Part shown: one piece after another, positions 42,981 to 52,536 of the stretch
Layout: every line of letters starts with the position of its first letter
Numbering within the stretch: position 1 is the stretch's first letter
Assembly (NCBI RefSeq): GCF_000970085.1
Contig: NZ_CP009506.1
Location: 372,001 to 436,000, forward strand
Length of the DNA stretch: 64,000 nt
From: Methanosarcina siciliae T4/M
Lineage (GTDB): Archaea > Halobacteriota > Methanosarcinia > Methanosarcinales > Methanosarcinaceae
Direction of reading: 5' to 3'
Position numbers and translations under genes: made by a program
The notes under the pieces: model-generated
The model's input: the letters and a program-made list of their open reading frames with translations, nothing else
What the model was told of the DNA's origin: nothing
Database searches by the model: none

Positions 42981-43805
42981 ATGGATCTTACTAATATATT
43001 GAAGTCTGTCAAAGAAGGGAAAATCGATCTTGAAACTGCAGAACAGCAGGTTCGAGGTCTGGGTTTTGTATCCTATTCGCATATCGCTAAAGTGGATACC
43101 CATAGAAAAAACAGAACAGGAGTAGCCGAAGCTGTTCTTGCTGACTGCAAGGAGCCTGAAGATGTTGTCGAGATTGCCAGGGTTATGGTAGATAAAAGTA
43201 AAAGAGCCCTGATTACCCGCGTCTCTGCCCCACATCTTGAAGCTTTGATGAAGGCTTTTGCTGCTGATAAACTCGAGTGGAACAGCCGTGCACGCACAGT
43301 GGTTATTCATGACGGGACTCCTGCTCCGCTTACAGGAGGGGTTGTTGGAGTAATATCCGCAGGCACGGCAGACATCCCTGCTGCAGAAGAGGCCAGGGTC
43401 GTTGCTTCGGAAATGGGCTGTGAAACCGTAGCCGTCTACGATGTAGGGGTTGCCGGGATCCACAGGCTGATTCCCGAACTCCAGAAACTCAAGCTCCGGA
43501 ACCCTGGGGCGATCGTTGTTGCAGCCGGAAGGGAGGGTACGCTTCCTACCATAGTCTCAGGGCTTGTTGACGTGCCGGTAATCGGGCTTCCGGTGTCCAC
43601 GGGTTACGGAGCGGGTGGGGAAGGAAAAGCAGCCCTGCTCTCAATGCTTCAGTCCTGCTCGACCCTTGCAGTGGTAAACATCGATGCAGGGTTTGTTGCG
43701 GGGGCTTATGCAGCCAGGATCGCAAATCTGATTGCTGCTGCCGGGTCAGGGAAGATAGCTGAAGAGGCGGAACAGGAAGAAGAACAGGAAAATAACTATG
43801 AATAA
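42981..43805 (+). CDS. larB: Nickel-pincer cofactor biosynthesis protein LarB
   Basis: The N-terminal region (GKIDLETAEQQVRGLGFVSY) and the PurE-like C-terminal domain (GVVGVISAGTADIPAAEEAR, VAAGREGTLPTIVSGLVDVP, GLPVSTGYGAGGEGKAALLS) match LarB. LarB carboxylates and hydrolyses nicotinic acid adenine dinucleotide to start pincer cofactor synthesis. The C-terminus ends in a short Glu-rich tail. larC follows after 29 bp. Neither larE nor larA is in the window, so the enzyme that uses the cofactor is elsewhere. Confidence 0.93.
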   Translation: MDLTNILKSVKEGKIDLETAEQQVRGLGFVSYSHIAKVDTHRKNRTGVAEAVLADCKEPEDVVEIARVMVDKSKRALITRVSAPHLEALMKAFAADKLEWNSRARTVVIHDGTPAPLTGGVVGVISAGTADIPAAEEARVVASEMGCETVAVYDVGVAGIHRLIPELQKLKLRNPGAIVVAAGREGTLPTIVSGLVDVPVIGLPVSTGYGAGGEGKAALLSMLQSCSTLAVVNIDAGFVAGAYAARIANLIAAAGSGKIAEEAEQEEEQENNYE

Positions 43806-43834
43806 GTTCAGAGTGGGACTCAGGGAGGAATTTT

Positions 43835-45025
43835 ATGAAAACACTGGTCTTTAATCCCTTTTCAGGGGCAGCCGGGGATATGATCCTGGCCTGCGCTCTC
43901 GACATCGGAGCTGACAAGCAAGCGGTGAAGGAACTTGTTGAAGCTTCAGCGCCCGTATCCATGGATATAAGGGAAGTGGTAAAAGAGGGAATAAAAGCTC
44001 TGGATGTCCGCATGAAAGTGCCTGAAAATGAACATGTCCGGACGTATCCTGAAATCGTAGACCTCGTAAAGGCTGCAAAACTACCTCCTCAGTTGGAAGC
44101 AAGTACTCTTAGTATCTTTTTAAAAATGGCCGAAGCCGAAGCTGCCGTCCACGGGCAGCCCGACCTTGAAATGCTCCATTTCCACGAAGTGGGACAGAGT
44201 GATGCCCTTGCCGATGTCATAGGTTCTTCTGCAGCCCTCCATTCGCTTAACTGTGATTCGGTTTACTGCACCCCCATCAACGTGGGCAGTGGAACAATAG
44301 AATGTGCCCACGGTACCCTTCCTGTGCCGGCTCCAGCAACTCTGGAGATTCTCAGAAAGGGGAAACTCTATTTCAGAGGAGGGAGCGTGAATAAGGAACT
44401 GCTGACCCCTACAGGGGCTGCTATCCTTTCACATTTTGCAAAGCCTGTTGAAACCTTTCCCCAGGGGAAGGCAATAGCCATCGGATACGGGGCAGGAGAT
44501 GCCGACCTTCCAGGGCCCAATGTACTCCAGGGAGTGCTTCTTGAACCTGACTCCCACCTGATTTCGGATATAATTGAGGTGCTTGAGACCAATGCCGATG
44601 ATGTAAGCGGGGAAGTCCTGGGCAACCTTTTTGAAGAACTGCTCTCGATGGGGGCAAGGGACGTTGCGATTATGCCCGTAACCATGAAAAAAGGAAGGCC
44701 TGCCCATATTATTAAGGTAATTGCAAAGCCTGAAGACAGCGCAAAACTATCCCGGAAGATCATTGTAGAAACAGGATCGCTTGGAGTCAGGGTTATGCCT
44801 GCCCGGCACAGGTTGATGGCTGCCCGCAACATTGAGATGATAAAAATAGAACTCGAAGGCCAGGAATTTGAAACCGCTGTCAAGGTTGCCAGGGACTCTG
44901 AAGGGGTTCTGCTCAATATCTCTGCGGAGTTTGAGGACTGCAAAAGGGTCGCAAGAACAACCGGACTTCCCGTAAAAGAGGTAATGCGAAGGGCCGAAGA
45001 AGTTGCCTGGAAACTTTTTTCTTAA
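43835..45025 (+). CDS. larC: Nickel insertion protein LarC
   Basis: The N-terminal domain shows FNPFSGAAGDMILACALDIG, HFHEVGQSDALADVIG and CAHGTLPVPAPATLEIL. The C-terminal domain shows ETNADDVSGEVLGNLFEELL and MKKGRPAHI. LarC uses CTP to insert nickel into the pincer cofactor. At 396 residues it is one uninterrupted protein, with no frameshift between the two domains. GGAGG precedes the ATG. It forms an operon with larB; a separate homolog of its C-terminal domain is at 15618. Confidence 0.94.
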   Translation: MKTLVFNPFSGAAGDMILACALDIGADKQAVKELVEASAPVSMDIREVVKEGIKALDVRMKVPENEHVRTYPEIVDLVKAAKLPPQLEASTLSIFLKMAEAEAAVHGQPDLEMLHFHEVGQSDALADVIGSSAALHSLNCDSVYCTPINVGSGTIECAHGTLPVPAPATLEILRKGKLYFRGGSVNKELLTPTGAAILSHFAKPVETFPQGKAIAIGYGAGDADLPGPNVLQGVLLEPDSHLISDIIEVLETNADDVSGEVLGNLFEELLSMGARDVAIMPVTMKKGRPAHIIKVIAKPEDSAKLSRKIIVETGSLGVRVMPARHRLMAARNIEMIKIELEGQEFETAVKVARDSEGVLLNISAEFEDCKRVARTTGLPVKEVMRRAEEVAWKLFS

Positions 45026-45371
45026 TTTTTTGTAATTATTCAGGTATCGGTGGCTCTCCCTGAAGCGCCGCATAGAGTGAATCAATTACAGACATCATAT
45101 TTTTCATTATTGTATTTTTCATTATTGTAGATATGTATCCAAAAACATGGCAGTTTCCCGAATTTTATGTAAATTCAAAGTCTATTTTTTGTATACTGTG
45201 TGGGAAATCTCTCTACCAATACGAAATTTGTTATTCAAAAACTCTCTAAAATTTATAATTTTACAGAACTTTTGGCACGCTGCCAGAAAGTACGGGATTC
45301 ACAAGGAGCAGGGAAACAAGAATCAGAATTATTATCGGTTTGTAGTCTATATTGATTAGTGATTACATCTT
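45026..45371. other. Intergenic region downstream of larC
   Basis: I see no gene. A duplicated ATTTTTCATTATTGTA occurs at about 45099 and 45114. A 70-codon frame at 45147 has no family features. Confidence 0.5.
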
Positions 45372-46103
45372 TTACATTTTTCTCCTGCCAACAAGAAAAG
45401 CCAGAATTGTTACGGAAATAGCAAGAAGAATGCCTGCACCCGATGCCCTGTTAACGGAGAGATCATCGTTTTCTTGCACGGGGATTTTTATACCTGTATT
45501 TTCTTCATCTGTTTCCGAGTAATATTCAATCGTACCAAAATTCTCAAAAACCACAGGGATGTTTTCAATACCCATTTCTATTCCTTTCTTATAATAAATG
45601 AGATATATTTCATCCCTTGTCTGTTGATCAGTATTTTCAACATTCAGGCCGATGCCAATGTAGCCCTCTTTATTAACTCCCCAACTATTAATTTGATCCT
45701 CGATAAAATATTTGGCAAGATTGTCTGAAACATCGATATTATGTTCTTTTGCAGTTTTTTCTATCAAAACCAAATCCATTCCAGGACCTGTATTATTGGT
45801 ATGGATCTCGATTTCAGCAAGTTTCTTGTCCAAATCATTAGATACACTCGACTTTACCTGCTTCACTTTTCTATAAAATTCCTTTTTTTCCTCTTCGCTT
45901 TTGAATTCTGGTAGAATTCCATAGGAATCAAGGTAAGCTTCTTTGTAATACCCTGTTTTCGCACAATCCATTCCAATTCCCGGATGTACGAAAGCATCTG
46001 ACATATTGCTTGAGTTTTCACTTGCATTCCCAATGCTTGCACCACTAACCAGTAGTAATGTAAGCAGTAATGCCACAATTCCATTCCTTGAATCATTCTT
46101 CAT
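45372..46103 (-). CDS. Secreted protein with C-terminal membrane anchor, unknown function
   Basis: An N-terminal signal peptide (IVALLLTLLLVSGASIGNAS) precedes about 190 polar residues, then a C-terminal helix (GILLAISVTILAFLVG) and RRKM. The middle includes CAKTGYYKEAYLDSYGILPE and a KSEEEKKEFYRKV helix. No enzyme motif is seen and I recognise no family. The topology is that of a cell-surface protein. It is monocistronic and AT-rich. Confidence 0.7.
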   Translation of the reverse strand: MKNDSRNGIVALLLTLLLVSGASIGNASENSSNMSDAFVHPGIGMDCAKTGYYKEAYLDSYGILPEFKSEEEKKEFYRKVKQVKSSVSNDLDKKLAEIEIHTNNTGPGMDLVLIEKTAKEHNIDVSDNLAKYFIEDQINSWGVNKEGYIGIGLNVENTDQQTRDEIYLIYYKKGIEMGIENIPVVFENFGTIEYYSETDEENTGIKIPVQENDDLSVNRASGAGILLAISVTILAFLVGRRKM

Positions 46104-46392
46104 GTATATTCATCATTTTGTAAAATTTGCATAAAATTTCTGTGTATAGTATAATATTTCTCATACTATTTAATACTAACAAAAAATACAACATGTTTAG
46201 TTAAATATAATTTACTATTATAAAATAAAATTACATTTTACGATTCATAATCACACAGTTAAAAAATGGCTTGAGTAAAATGTCGCTCTGCTTCATTACA
46301 TTTTTTTTAAAGAATCTGTATAGAGTTCTACCTGTTATCAAACTCATTACAAAACTATCAATACTATCTCAATAACAGTGGAAAAACAGAGT

Positions 46393-46678
46393 AAAATCTG
46401 TTGTTGCAAGATATATAAAGCAGGTAAATAAAAGCAAGAAGGACAGAATATCCGAGATTAGAATATTGAAGAAACAAAAGGAGAGTTTCAAACAGATAAG
46501 ACAAAAAATCAGTTTAACAGACAAAGATTCACGCTACATGAAAAACAAGAAAGGAAAAGCTGAATCCTCGTATAATGCTCAAATTACAGTCGATCACCAA
46601 TCAGAAATCATTGTTGTTAATGACGTTTTTTAGGACAGGAATGACATACAGCAATTAATTCCTCAGATTGAACTCACG
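46393..46678 (+). mobile_element. Transposase remnant (IS1182-like) with internal TAG
   Basis: A continuous frame encodes KISLTDKDSRYMKNKKGKAE, then SSYNAQITVDHQSEIIVVND and, after a TAG at 46631-46633, DRNDIQQLIPQIE. This is the central part of an IS1182/IS4-like transposase. Both ends are missing. The TAG replaces a codon that fits Gln (VxQDRND); in Methanosarcina TAG can encode pyrrolysine, but the element is clearly a fragment. Confidence 0.6.
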
Positions 46679-46924
46679 GGCCTGGGTGAGTAGAGCGCCC
46701 TGATTAAGTGCTTCATTACTTATGCGCACAATTCTCTTATCCGGCAACTCCTTCTGATCCTTGACAGCACAGTCATCAGGATCATAGTGGGTGATATTGA
46801 CAGGAACCGGATTCATTTCTTCTACTGGTATGCCTGGAGGAACTTCTTTGGAAACTCCCTGAAAGATAATCTGAGCTTCCTTACGCTGGTTGCCAAAGTA
46901 CAGGTCCGGATAAAAAATGAAAAG
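46655..46924 (-). pseudogene. Unidentified gene fragment overlapping the transposase remnant
   Basis: On the minus strand one frame reads FYPDLYFGNQRKEAQIIFQG, later PVPVNITHYDPDDCAVKDQK and ISNEALNQGALLTQAREF before TAA. It lacks a start and begins abruptly near 46924. The residue pattern looks like real protein, but I cannot assign a family. Confidence 0.4.
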
Positions 46925-47153
46925 CTCAGATCGTGATCAGCAGACAGCACGAGGAAAAGAGTAGTCATGCATGATCTCATTGTAAAGTTGCGTCTGTAAT
47001 TTACAATTAAAAGTTGAAACGTATTCTTTGGGAATTTCTATGACCATTAGTGCCATCAATATCGTTTTGGTGGCAAGAGTAGATAAATGATTGGTCAGAT
47101 GGAAGTATTTTAAAATAGGGGATGAAAAAGGGAATTGAGAGTTTTTAAAGCTC

Positions 47154-48182
47154 TCAGAGCTTGCCCATCGAGTGCAGGAGTTCCGCATTCAGGACGCTTG
47201 CCCCTGCAGCCCCGCGGATTGTGTTGTGCCCCATTGCGATGTAACGGATTCCTTCTCTGATCCTGCCCACCGAAACGCTCATACCTTTTCCCATATTGCG
47301 GTCAAGGCGTGGCTGGGGCCTGTCGACTTCGTCCCGGACTATAAGGGCTTTCCCTGGTTCTGAGGGGAGTTCTCCGAGCTTCGGGTCAAATTTGAGGAAG
47401 GATTCTCTTACCTCTTCAGGGGTGGGTTTATCCCTCATGCCTGCCCAGATGGCTTCCGTGTGCCCGTCGATTACAGGGACCCTGTGGCAGGAAGCACTTA
47501 CTTTCATGTCTGCGGGTACGATTTCCGAGCCGTTAAATTCCCCGAGGAGCTTTAAGGTTTCGGTTTCCATCTTCTTTTCTTCGCTCCCGATATAGGGGAT
47601 TACGTTATCATAGATTGCCATGGCTGCAACGCCGGAGAAACCTGCTCCGGATATCGCCTGCATTGTGGCGACCTGTACGGTTTCAAGCCCGAACTGCATG
47701 AGGGGCTTTAAGGTAATGGTCATGACGATTGTGGAGCAGTTAGGGTTAGTAATAATGTATCCGTCCCAGCCCCTTATGTCCTGCTGGACCTCAAGGAGCC
47801 CCAGGTGTCCGGGATTTACTTCCGGAATCACCAGGGGAATGTCTTTTTCCATCCTGTAGGAAGATGCATTGCTTGCAACTGCAAACCCGGCTTTTGCAAA
47901 CTCGGGTTCCACTGTAAGGGCAAGGTCTGCAGGAAGAGCCGAAAAGACCACATCCGCATCAACGGCTTTAGGGTCAACAGGAACAACCTCTATGTTTTCG
48001 ACACTTTCCGGCATGGCTGTATCCAGCCTCCATCCTGCCGCTTCTCTATACGTTTTGCCAGCGCTTCTTTCGGACGCTGCAAGGGCTGTAATCTCAAACC
48101 AGGGATGGTTTGCAAGTGCTTCTACAAATCGCTGCCCTACAGCGCCTGTGGCGCCTAAAATACCCGCTTTAACTGCTGCCAT
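47154..48182 (-). CDS. asd: Aspartate-semialdehyde dehydrogenase
   Basis: The N-terminal NADP-binding loop is GILGATGAVGQRFVEAL. The catalytic cysteine is in TNPNCSTIVMT. The substrate and domain-closing motifs are QAISGAGFSG and the histidine ASCHRVPVIDGHTEA. The 342-residue length fits the archaeal/fungal-type enzyme. It makes L-aspartate semialdehyde for lysine, threonine and methionine, and in archaea for the ADTH route to aromatic amino acids (see 54476). A ferredoxin gene lies 94 bp upstream on the same strand. Confidence 0.95.
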   Translation of the reverse strand: MAAVKAGILGATGAVGQRFVEALANHPWFEITALAASERSAGKTYREAAGWRLDTAMPESVENIEVVPVDPKAVDADVVFSALPADLALTVEPEFAKAGFAVASNASSYRMEKDIPLVIPEVNPGHLGLLEVQQDIRGWDGYIITNPNCSTIVMTITLKPLMQFGLETVQVATMQAISGAGFSGVAAMAIYDNVIPYIGSEEKKMETETLKLLGEFNGSEIVPADMKVSASCHRVPVIDGHTEAIWAGMRDKPTPEEVRESFLKFDPKLGELPSEPGKALIVRDEVDRPQPRLDRNMGKGMSVSVGRIREGIRYIAMGHNTIRGAAGASVLNAELLHSMGKL

Positions 48183-48276
48183 CTAAAAAATTGCCTCCGG
48201 AGAGATAAGAAATGATTTGATAAAAAGGAAAAAGAAAAAAATGGAATAAATAATTATTCCACACTGATTTCTGTTT

Positions 48277-48459
48277 TTACTCTTCTACCTTAATTGCTTC
48301 GTTCGGGCATGCTTCTTCACATGCGCCGCACTCTACACATTCGTCCTGGTCGACAACTGCAATTCCCTTTTCTTCATCGAGGGTGATTGCTTCAGAGGGA
48401 CATTCATCGACACAGGTTCCACATCCAGAACATTCATCTGCATTAACTATTGCTGGCAT
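48277..48459 (-). CDS. 2[4Fe-4S] ferredoxin
   Basis: The 60-residue protein has the two classical motifs CSGCGTCVDECP and CVECGACEEACP, each giving ligands for one 4Fe-4S cluster. The rest is acidic, as usual for clostridial-type ferredoxins. It is a soluble electron carrier. GGAG lies upstream of the ATG. It could supply the Fe-S reductases of the island, but nothing in the sequence links them directly. Confidence 0.95.
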   Translation of the reverse strand: MPAIVNADECSGCGTCVDECPSEAITLDEEKGIAVVDQDECVECGACEEACPNEAIKVEE

Positions 48460-48706
48460 ATTTTTTCACACTCCTTTAATTTGCTCGATATGTACCAGGA
48501 AATTATATCGGGGCGTTTTTGAAACTTCCATAGAATATCGAAAAATTGATCATAACGCCATTACTCAGATAAACATAAAAACTTATCGCTTTTTAGCAAA
48601 AAGCATTCTCAGGAATCGAAAGGAGCTAAGGCTCACGCTTCCAAAATTTATGTTTTTGAGAGTACATAAAAATAATAAATAATAAAAAATATGAGAAAAT
48701 CTTTTT

Positions 48707-49015
48707 TTAACATACGGAATCATGCAATATAATTCCGGAATCTGTAAGCCGGTACATTCCTTCTTCAAATTTGAGGAGTCCTTCTTTTAACAGGAAATCC
48801 ATATGGAATTTGTATAAAAAATCGGTTAACTCTGACTCTTTTTTTAGCTGTTCCTCGTTTTTCCCAAAGATGCCGACTATCCTGAGAAGTTTCCTTCTTG
48901 CAGGGTTTATAGAAACCTTTTCCATCATCATGTGATCCAGCTTGACGGCTTCGGCTTCAGTCACTTCTCCCTTTGAGGCGAAATAAGCATCAATTTCGTC
49001 AATTTCGTCTTGCAT
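48707..49015 (-). CDS. Small winged-helix-like protein, paralog of 50548
   Basis: The 102-residue protein starts MQDEIDEIDAYFASKGEV and ends with a winged-helix-like EEGMYRLTDSGIIL. Its paralog at 50548 starts MMEEIDEIDLFLDS and ends DEKGVYRLTELGLKVL. The shared middle (RRKLLRIVGIFGK versus RRDIMRTVCFLGK) supports common ancestry. The two genes flank a CobW-like GTPase on the same strand. I do not recognise the family; a DNA-binding or GTPase-partner role is possible. Confidence 0.7.
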   Translation of the reverse strand: MQDEIDEIDAYFASKGEVTEAEAVKLDHMMMEKVSINPARRKLLRIVGIFGKNEEQLKKESELTDFLYKFHMDFLLKEGLLKFEEGMYRLTDSGIILHDSVC

Positions 49016-49131
49016 ATTGAAACTCCAATTCTTATCCTTTAATTTATCAGTTTGTTTTAGTTTTTGATACTGAATATAGTTGTTTTTTATTTTTTCGTTG
49101 ATTGGAACCGGATTTCTTAAAATATCTGGAA

Positions 49132-50196
49132 TTAAAACGAAACTTTCTTTTTCATGAGCCTTTCGATTTTCGTAGGTTTGCCGTGGTGCAGTTCTTTTTT
49201 CTCAAAGGATGTGTCCGATTCGTCCAGCTTTGCTTCAAGTGTACTTTCCACTATTCCTCTTAGCCTGTCTTTCGGAACCTTTGTAATTGCGGAAAGCAGC
49301 CTGAGTTCTAGCTTTTCATTTTTGCGGGAAATAAATTCCACCTGCGGCGCCTCTTCCGAGGAAGTCACACTACCTTTTATCATGGAGCCCGGGAGTTTCA
49401 GGGAAAGTTTGACATGCCCTATAAATTCGGGGTTCATTTCCTTTATCCTGTCCCTTATGGTTTGAAGGCTTTCTTCAATAAGAAGCCTGCCTTTTTCAGG
49501 GCTAAGGCTGGAGGCCTTGAGGGTATAGAGCACCGAGTGAGCCGAGACTTCCGAAATTTCAATGGAATTTTGCTTCTCCTGAGGAGTTTTTGCAGTCCCG
49601 GGTACTGCAAGGTGGGCGAGCAGGTTTTCGAACGGTTCATCTCCCAGTTTTGCCGAAAACTTCAGGATTTTAGCTTCAGGGTTCAGCTCTGTAAGCATCT
49701 GTTCTGTTGCCATGACTATTTCCGCAGGGGCTATGTCCACCTTGTTTATTCCGAGGATTTCGGCTTCTCTTACCTGGGTCTCAATAAACCTGGGGATTTC
49801 TTTTGCTTCGGTGCCGAAACGCCCCGGGTCTACTATGGTCACAACCGGGGCAAAGGACAGTTCGGAGAGGCCCATCATTTCGATTTCTTCTCTTATCTGC
49901 CCTGGAAAAGCAATCCCGGTCGGTTCGAGAATCACAATCTCGGGTCTGAATTCTTCTTCAAGGGTCTGAAGAGTGTACTGCATACTGATTTTTAAGGTGC
50001 AGCATATGCAGCCACTTGTCAATTCTTCAGTTTTGATATCAGGGCTTTTTAGGGTGTCTCCGTCAAGCCCTATTTCTCCGATTTCATTTACGATAATAGC
50101 AGTCCGTTTTCCGGCATTACTGAGCTGCCTGCTTATTTTCTGAATTGCGGTTGTTTTCCCGCTTCCGAGAAAACCTCCTATAATCATGACTTTCAT
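49132..50196 (-). CDS. CobW/G3E-family GTP-binding metallochaperone
   Basis: The G1 loop is GGFLGSGKTT. The metal site SGCICCTL has the family C-x-C-C. Switch region LEPTGIAFPGQIREEIE and the G4 motif NKVD are present. The C-terminal domain is variable and acidic. G3E GTPases deliver Zn, Co or Ni to target enzymes. The ATG at 50196 is preferred because AAGGA lies about 8 nt upstream; a longer frame to 50286 lacks a site. Two paralogous small proteins flank it, suggesting a three-gene unit. The metal cannot be assigned. Confidence 0.88.
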   Translation of the reverse strand: MKVMIIGGFLGSGKTTAIQKISRQLSNAGKRTAIIVNEIGEIGLDGDTLKSPDIKTEELTSGCICCTLKISMQYTLQTLEEEFRPEIVILEPTGIAFPGQIREEIEMMGLSELSFAPVVTIVDPGRFGTEAKEIPRFIETQVREAEILGINKVDIAPAEIVMATEQMLTELNPEAKILKFSAKLGDEPFENLLAHLAVPGTAKTPQEKQNSIEISEVSAHSVLYTLKASSLSPEKGRLLIEESLQTIRDRIKEMNPEFIGHVKLSLKLPGSMIKGSVTSSEEAPQVEFISRKNEKLELRLLSAITKVPKDRLRGIVESTLEAKLDESDTSFEKKELHHGKPTKIERLMKKKVSF

Positions 50197-50547
50197 GTTT
50201 TTCTGTCCTTTTTTATCCTGAAAATTATTCTGAAAAAAGATTCTGTATATACATGTTCTGTGCAAGAATATTTCATTTAGGGCCAAGAAGTATAATATAT
50301 TTTCTCATATATATAAAATTGGTAAAGCCTTCTATCCGGGTGGACGGGTCGTGGCTCTTTCCTTTAAGAAGTTTTCCCTTCTCTTGCCTGCTGTTTGATC
50401 ATCTTCCCGGGGTCGCCATATCAGGGAACGATTCCGTTTTTTCCAGATCTGAGAAGGGAACCTGAACAGAGCTCTTTCTTGAAACAGATAAAACCGGTAA
50501 ATATTCAAAATGAACCCGCGCTAATTTTCATTCGGGCTGCAAACTTT

Positions 50548-50853
50548 TCACAGTCTGGGAAGCACCTTCAGCCCGAGTTCGGTCAGCCTGTAAACGCCTT
50601 TTTCGTCCAGAATGAGAAAATCAGCACTTATCAGAATTTCAGTGTGGAACTTTAAAGCAGCTTCATCAAGACCTGTTTCTTTAAGAAGCTCGTTTTTCCT
50701 TTTCCCTAGAAAACAAACCGTTCTCATTATATCTCTACGGTTCTGGTTGGATGCTGCATTGTAGGTTTTTTCACATTTTTCCTGCATCAGTTCTTTTTCG
50801 TTTTTTGTCTGCGAGTCCAGAAAAAGGTCAATTTCATCAATTTCTTCCATCAT
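50548..50853 (-). CDS. Small winged-helix-like protein, paralog of 48707
   Basis: The 101-residue protein shares the MxEIDEID start, a central RRxxxRxVxFxGK segment and the C-terminal KGVYRLTELGLKVL with the protein at 48707. It lacks the cysteine or metal motifs of ArsR regulators. Its gene is 352 bp upstream of the CobW-like gene on the same strand. The function is unknown. Confidence 0.68.
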   Translation of the reverse strand: MMEEIDEIDLFLDSQTKNEKELMQEKCEKTYNAASNQNRRDIMRTVCFLGKRKNELLKETGLDEAALKFHTEILISADFLILDEKGVYRLTELGLKVLPRL

Positions 50854-51749
50854 TAATGCCTTCCTGCGCCGTAATAATTTCCTTTGAAATTCGGGAGGGT
50901 AAATATATAATTATTTTGATTTTGTTTTCCCGGTTAAGGATCTGAATCTTTTAAAGGAGGTTCGTGTAATCTTTGTTGGGGCAATAGTTACCTTCCGAGA
51001 TGTTTTCATTTCGCTTTCCACTTTACGCATGAAGGCTCAAGCAACGCTAAGGGCGTGGATACAAATCAAAAAAATAGTATTTATAATAAAATAATTTTGC
51101 GTTCCCATCCAAAAACCTGGAAGTTCCGAACGGCTTTAAATGATGCTTTATTTGTCTGGGAAGAGATATTGAGGTACTGGACTCACGGGTTGCGAGTTTT
51201 TCATTTCTTCTTTATCCCTTTACTTGCGGAGTGGATCTTGTACTAGTGTGGGGTGTTGAAGGGATGAGAACGCAAGTTATACTATGCACTTCATGTATAT
51301 AACACTTTTGTAATTATATGTAACACATAATGTTATTCCAATCCCATGTCATTATTACATTAATCTAACTTTAATTCACTGGTCTAACATTACAAAATCT
51401 TTATATCTCTTCCAAGTCTCGGGATAAATCAGTATCAAATGCTCTCTTCTTTTCCATATTCTCATCGGGATTTAAATATGTCCTGAGATAAAGCCGACGT
51501 TTTCTTTCCTGAAAAAAAGCTTTGAAAATGGATTATAATATTTGGTTTGTAATTCAAATTCTTGATGTGCAAAAGTGCAAGTTCTCATTTTTTTTGGGAT
51601 ATTGAATATATATAAAAATGTTTCTATAATCTCGATTATTAGAACCAATTGCGGAATAGAGTTCAGAATAAGTATGAATAAAGTCCGGAGTTTTAAGAAA
51701 AACAGAATATGCTGGAAAAATCCAGCAGAACTGCAGAGTCTTTATTTTT
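50854..51749. other. 900-bp AT-rich intergenic region
   Basis: No gene is supported. Short frames at 51055 and 51575 show no family features. The 51290-51400 stretch holds several ATTACA/TAACATT repeats. Confidence 0.55.
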
Positions 51750-52273
51750 TTATTGTCCCTGGGAATATTCCATTACATGGCCTTCTTCATCTACGATTGT
51801 CATTTTGCCGTCTTTCATGCTCATTTCGGATATTATGTCTCCCGAAGCGTCATAAGCAGTCCAGAAATAGGTTGCTCCGTCTTCGGACCATAAATATTCA
51901 ATGCTGGAGACGTCTTCATCTTCAACGTTAGTCTCATAAACGGCTTTGCACATCAGGACCCCATCAACAGTTTCGGTCCCTACTATTTCCATTGTTACTT
52001 CCTCGCCTGTCTGGGGTTTGTTGACTTCCAGGAAGATCCTACAGCACACCAGTCGCTGGTGTCTCCGCTAACCATTTCCACTTCAACGTTTTCTTCATTT
52101 TCGGTGTCTTCTGTAGAAGCCTCTTCTTCTGCAGAAACCTCTTCTTCGTTTACGTCTTCAATTGATTCTTCCGGAACATTTGTGTCTTCTTCGCTGTTGT
52201 CACTGCACCCCGAAGAAACAGCAAAAATGGCACATATGAGTATTACCAGTACTGGAAACCACTTCTTAAACAT
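51750..52273 (-). pseudogene. Lipoprotein gene with a one-base frameshift
   Basis: The first frame (52273 down) encodes a lipoprotein signal ending VSSGCSD, a Glu/Asp-rich linker and CAVGSSWKSTNP, then shifts. The second frame continues with QTGEEVTMEIVGTETVDGV and YLWSEDGATYFWTAYD to 51750. The break is in the CCCC run (52013-52016 on the plus strand as GGGG); adding one C restores the protein. The joined product would be about 174 residues, a surface lipoprotein of unknown function. A sequencing error or slippage are alternatives to real decay. Confidence 0.75.
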
Positions 52274-52536
52274 AAATCTCCTCCTCCTAGATTAACTTCA
52301 AAATTTAAATAGCATTTATTTTATTTATATGTGCTTACTTTGACTTTTCCCGGGAAAAAAGGCTTTTTTTCGGGCCGGATATCCTAAATTAATACCCAAC
52401 GAAAAAAGTCTTCCTTATTTCGAAGCTGTCTCCAGACTGTTTAAATTATATTTTCAGAATAATTTATATACTATCTGGTGGAGATGAAAAACAGGCCGGA
52501 ACTACAGGAAAAAATAATTTTTTGAGGAATATCCGA

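Noticed and set aside
46937..47188. 83-codon minus-strand frame overlapping the end of asd
   Set aside because: No start context and no recognisable family; part overlaps asd in another frame.
51055..51246. 63-codon plus-strand frame in the 50.9-51.7 kb gap
   Set aside because: No ribosome binding site or domain pattern; AT-rich intergenic sequence.
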